A stretch of DNA of 64,000 nucleotides, taken from positions 62,001 through 126,000 of the forward strand of contig JAHFJM010000001.1 in the NCBI GenBank assembly GCA_023245935.1. Reading direction: 5' to 3'. The stretch is from Candidatus Peribacteria bacterium (GTDB lineage Bacteria; Patescibacteriota; Gracilibacteria; Peribacterales; Peribacteraceae). Below, piece after piece: positions 49,501 to 56,950 of this stretch. The translations under genes and the position numbers were made by a program. The number at the start of each line of letters is the position of its first letter. The first letter of the stretch is position 1. A model generated the notes under the pieces. That model worked only from the letters and a program-made list of their open reading frames with translations, did not search any database and was not told the DNA's origin.

Positions 49501-51127
49501 CGCCAATATTGAATGGATCAGTGTCTGAACCGTAGTTCGACACTGCGACGACACCTCCCTTTACCAGAACGCCGTCAACATAGAGCTGCACGGCCTTACT
49601 GGTCCCCGTGCACGCGACGTGATGCCAGATGTTCATCGGGAATGTTGTTGATGTGAATGCCCAACTCGGCTGTGCACCGTTGGCGGAATAGCACAGAATA
49701 TGCGACGAATCGATGAAGCCGAATTCGATCACGTCATTCTGCCCGAAGAACCCGATGCGGCTTCCGGCACTCGTCGGTCTCACCCAACCGGAGAGCGTAA
49801 ATTGCTGAAGGTTGCTGAGGATACTCCCCGACACGGTTACCTTGTCATTCGAGCCATCGAAGCTGAGACTTCTTGCGTTGGTATACCGAAGAGGCGCAAC
49901 CGTTGTCGAGATACTCGGACCGTTGATCAGGACGCCCGAGTTCGTATAGCCCGAAGAGTCTGCGGCTTTCGTTCCACTTGTTTCGTCAAACTTCAGGTAA
50001 CTGAGCAACCCGTCATTGACGACAAAATTGTAGTATGAATTTCCGGTTTTAAGCCCCGTCGTCGACCCCGTCCCGATGAGCATCACCGAGCCTTTGTCCG
50101 TTGACGGCGTCACGCTCGTGAGCGTTTCGGTGTTCTTGAGTGCGAAGGTTCCGTAGTTCGTGAAAATCCCGGCATCATTCATCGTGAGATTCGCACCGTT
50201 GACGGAGAAGAGTGCGCCGGTGTTGACGGTCAATCCTGCAACGCTGATCGCACCTGTGAGGGTCAATGATCCTGTTGAGGCGCGCAGAACGATTCTGGAA
50301 TAAGGATCCGGAATGTAGCTGCCGCTCCAGCTCTGCGTGTGTTCGAATCCCGTACCGGCTTTCCCTCTCCAGTAGGCGCGAGTGTGATCGCCTGCGGCAA
50401 GATCGGTGATCTCCCAAGGGAACAAGGCACGGTTATAGGCGCGAGCATCATCGAGGTTGCCACTGAACGCCCTGGTGGAAACTGCTGCCTCATTGCCAAT
50501 GATGAAATTCGCAGAAGGGGCAGAAGGATCATGTGTCTCTGCCATGGACGTATCGAGAGTTCCATCCAAGTAAATTTTTGTCGTATTGTTCGTATTATCA
50601 AAAACACCTGCAACATGATGCCAGCTTGTATTATTCACACTGGTATTGCTGATGAGGATGGACTGCCCGGGAAGCCAGAAGTAGATTTTATTGCCGTTGA
50701 TAGCAAGAGTGATCACATCACTGTTCGTAATCAATCCATGTTCACCTGTTCCAGTTTCATCGCGCTTAAACCAAATTGAAAATGTCATGCCGGTCGTCCA
50801 AGTGTTCAGCGCTGCATTCGCAGTGACAGACACTGCGTCCGATGTAGTCGCACCAAACTGCAAAGATCGCGTATTGGTAAAACCAAGAGTGGGAAGAGTT
50901 GACGAAATAGCAGGGCTCCCAACGAAAGTGCCCGTGCGACCATCACCCGAAGAATCCGCCGCAGAGGTGCCGCTGGTCTCATCAAATTTCCAGTATCCGA
51001 TGAGTGAATCTGCGCTTACTTGTGCGGAAAAAACAGGGACCGGCGGCAGGAGCCCGCAGAGCAAGAGAAGTACCGCTACAAGAGCAGTCTCACTTTTCCA
51101 AGAATATCTCTGGGGGTCATCGGACAT
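46523..51127 (-). CDS. Giant LamG / Calx-beta / SLH surface protein
   Basis: About 1534 residues from MSDDPQ. A signal segment (~15-35) precedes three LamG/concanavalin-like domains, starting near residues 42, 376 and 742 with matching phrases (IGYWKFDETSGT, LSYLKFDETSGT, VGYWKLDEGTN). Beta-helix-like Thr/Ser/Gly-rich stretches lie between them. A Calx-beta domain follows (~1126-1236), then a polyserine linker and three SLH modules (~1364-1534), which in known proteins bind cell-wall polymers. So it is probably a cell-wall-bound adhesin with the LamG domains displayed outward. An SLH protein at 60652 shares the anchoring module. Confidence 0.92.
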   Translation of the reverse strand: MSDDPQRYSWKSETALVAVLLLLCGLLPPVPVFSAQVSADSLIGYWKFDETSGTSAADSSGDGRTGTFVGSPAISSTLPTLGFTNTRSLQFGATTSDAVSVTANAALNTWTTGMTFSIWFKRDETGTGEHGLITNSDVITLAINGNKIYFWLPGQSILISNTSVNNTSWHHVAGVFDNTNNTTKIYLDGTLDTSMAETHDPSAPSANFIIGNEAAVSTRAFSGNLDDARAYNRALFPWEITDLAAGDHTRAYWRGKAGTGFEHTQSWSGSYIPDPYSRIVLRASTGSLTLTGAISVAGLTVNTGALFSVNGANLTMNDAGIFTNYGTFALKNTETLTSVTPSTDKGSVMLIGTGSTTGLKTGNSYYNFVVNDGLLSYLKFDETSGTKAADSSGYTNSGVLINGPSISTTVAPLRYTNARSLSFDGSNDKVTVSGSILSNLQQFTLSGWVRPTSAGSRIGFFGQNDVIEFGFIDSSHILCYSANGAQPSWAFTSTTFPMNIWHHVACTGTSKAVQLYVDGVLVKGGVVAVSNYGSDTDPFNIGGSVFDSTGNNFTGTIDDVRVYKRALSSGEIAALAAGSEPSVAQGLITLNAALDVNNNLSLNAGALDASSGNYGITVGGSWLNNGGVFTARQGTVTFDGTSSALQVLSGGQQFNALTLNGSSATWTLLDRLTATGTLTLSNGALDVSTGNYALRAGTVTQTSGTFTPRSGLLILTSPSSATATISSTLSTLAIEDSTENGLVGYWKLDEGTNTGAILDSSGKNNTGVRHGSGGLVWTGSTLSSQIAFDNPLGMIFDGTNDFVSASTSGFNTGTSSRTIAGWIRADTSSTTRVPFAYGDCTSASKAFGLYLSTANVLNFWGCAAADFSTSTTLTANTWYHVGATYDGTNVRVYVNGSQVGSTTARTLASSTAYMEIGGAHLLDSGNYWFPGIIDDVRVYSRMLSATEMKNLYNGTYADGDTSTATFSLGGNLTASTVTILSGNLGGSSRSISVSGDWNNYSGTGGFVYGTSTVDLNGSSTQNVRGSTNFYRLEASTTSAQTVKFGSGTTQGILNYLTLTGQSSNLLTLSPITSPYPWSINLDSAASQLVQYVSPSYANASPGAVIVANDGTSINGGNDTNWQFGNPTVSFQLSSLTKSETSGSASLVINLSGSSLLNITVPYSISGTATGTGTDYTLFTPSPIRLNAGETSTGIIILFNNDSTVESDETIVFTLGTPTNGTLGSTGTLTLTLTSDDSLSSSSSSSSSSNQAAATGGGHKGSGGPGGAFSSDLAQKARIAIADRFKSGIFDPNATAVVKREPEKKVAVESVPLKAAAPEAVPAPVAPLVPNLTRIAEQRGRLLVKSDEGSVLYRDVLVTEWYAPFVAAMVEEGVAQGYRDADGKLTGEFGVGKAVTRAEVLKMALEAMNVTLAGKPPRSVSAIGSWASAYVGEAEEMGIDVFTPDLDVHAPATRGEVVQILLEAMKLPIGKSAATFIDVPTDHPYSRAIATAAFYGLVEGDTNADGTPKNTFRPDATINRAETAKIVAVLQELLK

Positions 51128-51181
51128 CTTGGTCAAAGATTCTACCACCGTAATCCATGGAATGAAAAAATGAAGGCTTCA

Positions 51182-51209
51182 TTGACAAAAATACAAAAGT
51201 GCATAGAAT
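51182..51209 (+). promoter_or_regulatory. Strong sigma70-like promoter of the 51216 gene
   Basis: TTGACA (51182-51187), 16-nt spacer, TAGAAT (51204-51209). The ATG at 51216 is 6 nt after the -10, a clear leaderless configuration. Confidence 0.8.
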
Positions 51210-51215
51210 AACTCT

Positions 51216-51953
51216 ATGAACGGTCGACGACTATCACTGGAATCCAGCATTGATGACTCTCCACTACGGAAAGACGGTCTGCATGTGCGCACGCTGTCGC
51301 TCTCCAGCGGCACGATTGCCAATGACCGAGAGCTGCGTGCGGTCATAGCGCTCGGGGATCCGGATCGAACGATCACCGCGATACGGAGAAGCGATGTGGA
51401 TCCTGAGTACTTGCGTTTTGTCGCTAAGGATGCGGAGGAGAAGGGAAGGGGGGAGAAAACAAAGTACACACACTGGAATCAGGCGGGAGGGATGTCTCCG
51501 ATCAATGCGACGCCGCATATCCATAGCGGCATCAATGTCCACGTTGCGCCGAATCCTTCATCGCAGCCCACGGCTTTCTTCGCAAAAGATGCAGTCAGAG
51601 AAGCGATCCGGAATGCAAGTCTGCGTACCAAACATTCCATCGGCATACGGAGGCAACTGCAGAATGTTCTCGAACATGAACGGAGGAGGAGCTCCCATCG
51701 TCCTCAGGCTCTCTACGAAGGACTCCTCTGTCTCGACATTCCGAGAGAAGGGCAACTCCCACTGCTTGAGTGCATGCAGGAAATCCAACGCGACACGCAG
51801 GAAATGAGCGGGATGATCGAAATTCCACTGTCGGACTCGGAGAACGGCATGGTCATCATTCCCAAATACTCCGCCCATGCGCGAAGTCTGCTCCAAGAAC
51901 TTGTTCGCACCGACTCGCTGACCGCATGGAGGTATTTCAAGGAAGGACGTTAA
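51216..51953 (+). CDS. Hypothetical cytoplasmic protein
   Basis: A 245-residue protein with no signal or membrane segment. The middle is His/Pro-rich (MSPINATPHIHSGINVHVAPNP), and the C-terminal part is helical and acidic (LLECMQEIQRDTQEMSGMIEIP). No family recognised. A textbook promoter with a leaderless start just upstream supports a real, expressed gene. It is divergent from the giant SLH protein gene. Confidence 0.7.
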   Translation: MNGRRLSLESSIDDSPLRKDGLHVRTLSLSSGTIANDRELRAVIALGDPDRTITAIRRSDVDPEYLRFVAKDAEEKGRGEKTKYTHWNQAGGMSPINATPHIHSGINVHVAPNPSSQPTAFFAKDAVREAIRNASLRTKHSIGIRRQLQNVLEHERRRSSHRPQALYEGLLCLDIPREGQLPLLECMQEIQRDTQEMSGMIEIPLSDSENGMVIIPKYSAHARSLLQELVRTDSLTAWRYFKEGR

Positions 51954-52039
51954 TCCGGTCTTAACCTCCCGCCTGTACGCTCGTGCCTCTGCGGAGTACA
52001 GTCGCTCCGATTTTTATTCGCCACTCTTCATTTTTCATC

Positions 52040-52585
52040 ATGAAATTCTCACGCTCCACCACACTCTCGCCTGTCATCATCAGTGCGATCTTCACGCTCT
52101 TGCTCTCGGCATGCTCGAGCAGCAGCAACGGAACGAACGACGGAACGCAGATGCCGGCGGATCAAAGTTCTTCAGAAATGATGCAGCAGTCTGAAAGTTC
52201 TGTACCGACCGATACGGGTTCTTCGTCGATGCCAAGTTCTTCCGAAGCCGCCATGCAACAGTCCGAGTCTGCCGTCGTCCCGAAGCAGAAGTACCAAGAC
52301 GGGACATTCTCCGCAGTCGGAACGTATCAATCACCCGCAGGGATGGAAGAAGTGAACGTCTCGCTGACCCTGAAAAACGGCATCGTTTCGTCCGCGACAA
52401 TGCAGGGGAGTGCAACGAATCCGAAAAGCATGAAATTCCAGAGCCTCTTCAGCCAAGGCTTTCAGCAAGAAGTCGTCGGCAAGTCGATCGACTCGCTCAG
52501 TCTCGATGTCGTGAACGGTTCATCGCTCACACCGATGGGATTCATGGATGCCCTCGCGAAGATCAAGGTGGAGGCGGCTGCATAG
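52040..52585 (+). CDS. FMN-binding-domain lipoprotein
   Basis: A 181-residue lipoprotein. The signal peptide ends in a lipobox (LLLSACSS), followed by a Ser/Gln/Met-rich linker and a C-terminal FMN_bind domain (about residues 90-181) with DGTFSAVGTYQSPAGMEEVNV at its start. In flavinylated members a Thr or Ser in Dxx-x-G-A-T/S carries FMN. Here the site reads DVVNGSSLTP, so a Ser would be the acceptor. The convergent neighbour apbE encodes the enzyme that attaches FMN to such sites. Probably an extracytoplasmic flavin electron carrier. Confidence 0.85.
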   Translation: MKFSRSTTLSPVIISAIFTLLLSACSSSSNGTNDGTQMPADQSSSEMMQQSESSVPTDTGSSSMPSSSEAAMQQSESAVVPKQKYQDGTFSAVGTYQSPAGMEEVNVSLTLKNGIVSSATMQGSATNPKSMKFQSLFSQGFQQEVVGKSIDSLSLDVVNGSSLTPMGFMDALAKIKVEAAA

Positions 52586-52634
52586 TCATGGTTCGAGACG
52601 CACTCGCTAGCGCTCATGCTCCTCACCATGACAG

Positions 52635-53516
52635 TCAGAACAGTTCTGCATTGAACCCTTTCGACCGCTTCACTTTTCGTTCGTGATTGAGAATGCAATA
52701 TTCAAACGTAAAATTTTTCTGCAGTCTCTCCGGTTCAGCGAAGAACAGGCACGTCGCAAGCCCGTCCGCGAGCGCAGCTTTTTCCGCAAGTACCCACACC
52801 GCAAGAATATCGCTTGGAGACGTCAACGATGTCGGGTCGAGAACGTGATGGTACTTGTCCCATTTCCGACGATTGATCCCCGACGCACACATCGATCCTT
52901 CTTTCATTTCGACAACTCCGATCGCTTTCGTCGCATCGCCGGGGTCTTCGAGCCCCGCACGAATCGCAACGCCTCCTCCGTGGTAGTAAATATCGCCGCT
53001 GCCATCGACAAGAAACCGGCGAATGCCTCTGCTCTTCAGAAACGACGAAAGGACATCGACGAAGTATCCTTTGCCGAGCGCACCGAGATCAATCAGAACG
53101 GAATCGAGAAGCTCGATGTGCGTATCGTCGACAATGCGCAGTGCTTGATGAAAGTTTGGCACAGGTCTGATCACCGATTTCGGCTTCAATGAATACTCGC
53201 TGTCGTAACCGAGATCGCTCAGTGCGAATCCGACGAGAGGAGTCACTTTCCCGTCCGTGTAATCGAAAAACTTTTCATAGAGCCGCAGCATCGTCACAAG
53301 ATCTTTCGGCACCGCGACGATTCCGCGTTTCTCCGACAGCGAACAAATCAGAGAAGACTTGATGAACCGCGAGTACGTCTGATCGAAGGCTTTCGACCGG
53401 GCGAGAATCGAACGCTCGAGATCCGCGAGAACCGACGACTCGAGATCGTCCCAGATGGAAACCTTCCAGGTCGTGCCCATCGATTGGTAGCCGAAACTCT
53501 GCGGACTCTTGACCAT
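52635..53516 (-). CDS. apbE: FAD:protein FMN transferase (ApbE)
   Basis: A 293-residue ApbE family protein that transfers FMN from FAD onto a Thr/Ser of acceptor proteins, Mg-dependent. Motifs: YQSMGTTWKV, LIDLGALGKGYFVDVLSSFL, FLVDGSGDIYYHGG, KYHHVLDPTSL and KAALADGLATCLFF (metal site). No signal peptide or lipobox is visible, unusual because ApbE normally acts outside the membrane. Either an upstream start is missed or it works in the cytoplasm. It sits 50 bp from the convergent FMN-binding lipoprotein gene, its probable substrate, and 17 bp downstream of the sigma-like gene. Confidence 0.92.
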   Translation of the reverse strand: MVKSPQSFGYQSMGTTWKVSIWDDLESSVLADLERSILARSKAFDQTYSRFIKSSLICSLSEKRGIVAVPKDLVTMLRLYEKFFDYTDGKVTPLVGFALSDLGYDSEYSLKPKSVIRPVPNFHQALRIVDDTHIELLDSVLIDLGALGKGYFVDVLSSFLKSRGIRRFLVDGSGDIYYHGGGVAIRAGLEDPGDATKAIGVVEMKEGSMCASGINRRKWDKYHHVLDPTSLTSPSDILAVWVLAEKAALADGLATCLFFAEPERLQKNFTFEYCILNHERKVKRSKGFNAELF

Positions 53517-53532
53517 AGTTTCGTCTCACAGA

Positions 53533-54618
53533 TTACAGTAAATCAACGACGTTCTGCAGGAAAGCAATCATCGGTTTGATCACCGTGTTCTCGAGTGCCG
53601 TATCGGCGCGCTGCAGCAACTTGATCAGACGATTCGCTTCCGCTTCCTGATCCTGCTGCGTCTTCAGCGCCTCGAGAGCGGAAGCGAGACCGAGTGCCGT
53701 CACGTCACGCGAGACGGAGAGTGCTTCGATGCGTTTGCTTTCCTGGAACGTTGCAAGGATCGCCTGCTTGGCATCCGAGAGTTCCAGCTGACGCTTGAGG
53801 AGCACCGCATCGAGCGATGCGACCTGCGACTTCGTTCCGCGCATCGACGTCGGCGGAGCGACGACGACCGTGAATGCGAGGACGCTCGCGACGATCACGT
53901 TGCTCATGACCGCGAAGATTCCTCCGATCACCACCCACTGGTACCTGCGCATCCTGAGTGAGTTGTACTTCTCGACGAGCGCGAAGCGAAGAGCGTTTTC
54001 ATCGCTCAGATTGAGAGAAGGCTCGAAGACGATCGATTGCAGTTTCGATTGCAACTCGACACTCGGCTGCCAGCGGGAGATCAGAAGTTCTTTCGCAGCG
54101 GCGAGATTCGCTGCCACAAGCCCAGGTTTCATCTCGAGAAGTTCCGCGATGTGCTCGTCCGAGAGCCCCACCAGAAGCGAGAGGATCAGAAGTCGCTGCG
54201 GTTCATCCGGCAGTGTCCAGAGCGCATCGTGCATCGAACCGACGGATCTTCGTTCCTCGTCCGACAGCCACACGAGAGTGGGGAGATACAGCGTATCCAA
54301 ATCGGCTTCGGTTTCTCTGTGCTCTTTCACCGCTTTGTCCGCTCTGTCGAGGAGCATCGACACGCGAAGCTTTCCGAACCAAAGAAGCGACAATGCCTTC
54401 GAGAGAACATCCATGTAGACCTCCGAGAGGAGGGTATTCGCGAGGGTAACGGATCCGGTCCGATGGTAGAGGTACGAGTAGAACACATCCTTGGTTGAGT
54501 CGGCAAAATCCAAAAAGTCTTTGGTGCCTTTCTTGAGCACGGCAAGATCGATCGCTTTCGGCTGCACGGGGAGTGCGCTTGCATCGAGGCCGACAGATGG
54601 TGGAAGAAGATCGCTCAT
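53533..54618 (-). CDS. Sigma factor-like protein fused to a membrane anchor and extracytoplasmic coiled coil
   Basis: A 361-residue protein. The N-terminal part resembles an ECF sigma factor: a region-2-like helix bundle (about residues 40-105, SVTLANTLLSEVYMDVLSKA), then a region-4-like HTH (about 135-190) with LPDEPQRLLILSLLVGLSDEH and IAELLEMKPGLVAANLAAAKE. A single membrane span lies at about 226-250, and a ~100-residue coiled coil (KRQLELSDAKQAILATFQESK) ends the protein outside. The start overlaps the upstream gene by ATGA, so translation is coupled. It could be a membrane-held regulator released by cleavage, or a degenerate sigma fold reused as scaffold. Confidence 0.78.
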   Translation of the reverse strand: MSDLLPPSVGLDASALPVQPKAIDLAVLKKGTKDFLDFADSTKDVFYSYLYHRTGSVTLANTLLSEVYMDVLSKALSLLWFGKLRVSMLLDRADKAVKEHRETEADLDTLYLPTLVWLSDEERRSVGSMHDALWTLPDEPQRLLILSLLVGLSDEHIAELLEMKPGLVAANLAAAKELLISRWQPSVELQSKLQSIVFEPSLNLSDENALRFALVEKYNSLRMRRYQWVVIGGIFAVMSNVIVASVLAFTVVVAPPTSMRGTKSQVASLDAVLLKRQLELSDAKQAILATFQESKRIEALSVSRDVTALGLASALEALKTQQDQEAEANRLIKLLQRADTALENTVIKPMIAFLQNVVDLL

Positions 54619-56375
54619 TGTCCGATGCCGAAGTAATCTTGCAAATGTCCGATGATATTCGAGAGAATGTTCTTGGATCTCGCCGCATCCTGCAGATCCG
54701 AGAGCGTATCTGCGACGCACGACAGCGCATCCGAGATCGAGTCGTCGCAGGTCGTCGCCGGATCATTGGTGATGCCGACTTGCCGTATCTGCTCCTTCAA
54801 CATTTCGAGACGAATATCGAATTCTCTGTGTCCGTCGCTGCGGAGCATCTTGAGTACCGACAGGAGGCGTTCGTCGTCGTCCAGAAACTGAAGAAGTGCA
54901 TTGCGCTGGTCTTCCACCGTTCCTTTCTCGAATGCATCTTTGTACCTTGTCGGAGCGTTCTCGCTCATGGAAACGGCGAGCGAACGGATGTCGCCTTGAG
55001 GCGGAGCCGGCAACCCCGCTTCCCGCAGAATCCGTGCCGCATGCGCGGCGGGATGCAGCGAAGATTCCTGCGTCAGAAGATCGACGACACTCAGAATATT
55101 CTTGCGCTTGAGCAGAGCGAGGAGACGATCGACGGCACTCACCACTCTGTCCGCATCTTTCGCAGTCACGTCGCGGGACGTTGCATCGATCGCATCGAGG
55201 AGCGTCGTCAATTCACCGGGGCGAAGCCCGTACTCACGCTCCAGGGTCGCAGCCGCAGCACTGAGAATGGCGACGTTCGTCCGAATGACCTCAAGGGAGT
55301 GCGGGAGATCGGTCGTCGCACGTTGCTCGGCTTCCTCCTTGATGGTTTTCAGCACGGTGAACACGTCGATCGGGCGGGCGCCTTTCTCGAGAGACGAAAG
55401 GAAATCCGGCGGGAGACTCTTTTCGATATCGATATCATGACGTTTCAGTCTCGAGAGATCGAAAAGGATTTGCTGCTTGAGTTGTCCGCGCTGAATGATC
55501 TCGATCGCACGATTCAATTCGTCGATGGCAATCGGTACCGCGACATCCACGAGTTGCGACTGTGAGAGTCCTTTTTCCTGCACGACGGCACTGCTGATCG
55601 GACTCGCAATGAATTCTTTCAGCAGATCCGTGTAGCGCTCACGCTCCGCGGCACGCGCGGACAGCAGAAGATCCTGCAATTCCTGCGCCCAGATTTTCTC
55701 CTGCGGGGTGAGGGGCTTTTTGTTTTCAAGTTTCGAGAGAATTTGCAGCAGCTCGGCTGACTGCTCCTTCGTCAGAACGCTCGTGTATGCACTGCTGTCC
55801 GGACTCTGCAGGAACTTGGCAGCTTTCGCAGCCTGCGGGACAAGTGCAGCTTTCGCCTGAGATACGGGAGGAGGAGCGGTTTGATTCTGCGGCGATTCAG
55901 CCGGAGTAGTCGACTGCGTCTCGTCTTGCGAACTCGGTGTCTGGTTTGATTCGGAATTCGCGCTGCTTTCAGACGATGCGGAGGAAGCGGATGACGACGG
56001 TGGCTCGCCTTCGTTCTTGCAGAGAGACGAACAACCGTCACCGCTGATACCGTTGCCGTCGTCACATTCTTCTCCGCTGCCGGGAGACACGACCGAGTCA
56101 CCGCAGAATTCGATCCAGCAGGACTGCCCGCAACCGTCACCGCTCACGGTATTCCCGTCATCGCACTGCTCTCCGGCGTCGACGGTTCCATTGCCGCACA
56201 CCTCGATCTTGCACACGTTGGAGCAACCGTCGCCATTCGAGAGATTGCCGTCATCGCATTGCTCGGGACTGTCGATCGCACCGTCTCCGCACACACCGTC
56301 GGCGTGGCTGGATCGTCCGAAGAGAACGCTGAGAATCAATACGAGAACCGCGAGGAGGAGCCCCGCGATTTTCAT
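54615..56375 (-). CDS. Exported DUF4215-repeat protein with long helical domain
   Basis: About 586 residues from MKIAGLLL. A signal/anchor segment is followed by three DUF4215 cysteine repeats (CGDGAIDSPEQCDDGN, CGNGTVDAGEQCDDGN, CGDSVVSPGSGEECDDGN; about 27-120), a Ser/Gln/Pro linker (~120-190), and about 390 residues of predominantly helical sequence (for example LTKEQSAELLQILSKLENKK) with a Cys pair near the end. It is the first gene of a two-gene operon with the sigma-like membrane protein, and the stop/start overlap is ATGA. The arrangement suggests an external sensor or ligand-binding partner. No family recognised for the helical part. Confidence 0.8.
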   Translation of the reverse strand: MKIAGLLLAVLVLILSVLFGRSSHADGVCGDGAIDSPEQCDDGNLSNGDGCSNVCKIEVCGNGTVDAGEQCDDGNTVSGDGCGQSCWIEFCGDSVVSPGSGEECDDGNGISGDGCSSLCKNEGEPPSSSASSASSESSANSESNQTPSSQDETQSTTPAESPQNQTAPPPVSQAKAALVPQAAKAAKFLQSPDSSAYTSVLTKEQSAELLQILSKLENKKPLTPQEKIWAQELQDLLLSARAAERERYTDLLKEFIASPISSAVVQEKGLSQSQLVDVAVPIAIDELNRAIEIIQRGQLKQQILFDLSRLKRHDIDIEKSLPPDFLSSLEKGARPIDVFTVLKTIKEEAEQRATTDLPHSLEVIRTNVAILSAAAATLEREYGLRPGELTTLLDAIDATSRDVTAKDADRVVSAVDRLLALLKRKNILSVVDLLTQESSLHPAAHAARILREAGLPAPPQGDIRSLAVSMSENAPTRYKDAFEKGTVEDQRNALLQFLDDDERLLSVLKMLRSDGHREFDIRLEMLKEQIRQVGITNDPATTCDDSISDALSCVADTLSDLQDAARSKNILSNIIGHLQDYFGIGQ

Positions 56376-56499
56376 CTGCCGGTGCTTTGGAAGGGAGATT
56401 TGTATTGGTATTGAGAAAATCGTGTAATTATAGCACAAAATGACCTCTTTGAGGTGCAGCAGAACATGACAGAAAACTGGAATATGTTTTGATATTTTT

Positions 56500-56859
56500 C
56501 TAGTAGAAATCCGAACCTAAATCCTTAATATGTTCGACAACTCTTCCGCCGGAAACACACAGGACATCCGTGCGACCGGATTCCTGGTAGTCGTGCTTCG
56601 TCACCCAGCGTGCAACCGCTTTCCGCATCGCACCTCTCTTCCTTCCGTCAACAGCGGTATGGATGGGATAGCGCTGCGAGTGATGTTCACGCGTTTTCAC
56701 CTCAACGAAGACCATCATCTTTTCTTGCGTGTCATATGCGACGATATCGATTTCAAATTTCTTGAAACGAACATTGCGCTCCCGCACGTCGTACCCATTG
56801 GAAACCAGGTACTGAGCCGCAATTTCCTCGCCGAGAGACCCTGTGAGCTGCGTTGTCAT
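56500..56859 (-). CDS. YraN family (UPF0102) endonuclease-fold protein
   Basis: A 119-residue protein starting MTTQLTGSLGEEIAAQYLVSNGYDV. The nuclease-like core is visible in FKKFEIDIVAYD and MVFVEVKTREH (the E-x-D..ExK pattern of restriction-endonuclease-like folds). The family often neighbours DNA uptake or rnhB genes; here it is divergent from comM. The biological role is unsettled. Confidence 0.9.
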   Translation of the reverse strand: MTTQLTGSLGEEIAAQYLVSNGYDVRERNVRFKKFEIDIVAYDTQEKMMVFVEVKTREHHSQRYPIHTAVDGRKRGAMRKAVARWVTKHDYQESGRTDVLCVSGGRVVEHIKDLGSDFY

Positions 56860-56922
56860 GGTATGCAGGGGAATGAATAGAACATACTTTCTTTTCTTGT
56901 CTGCTCCAGAGTATTGCAGAAA

Positions 56923-56940
56923 GGTGTACGAAAGTACACC
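56923..56940. promoter_or_regulatory. Perfect 7-bp inverted repeat between yraN and comM (possible operator)
   Basis: GGTGTAC-GAAA-GTACACC, directly upstream of a -10-like TAGATT (56942-56947) and the comM ATG at 56951. The symmetric placement between two divergent DNA-processing genes suggests a regulator site, but no matching motif was seen elsewhere in the window. Confidence 0.5.
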
Positions 56941-56950
56941 ATAGATTCCT

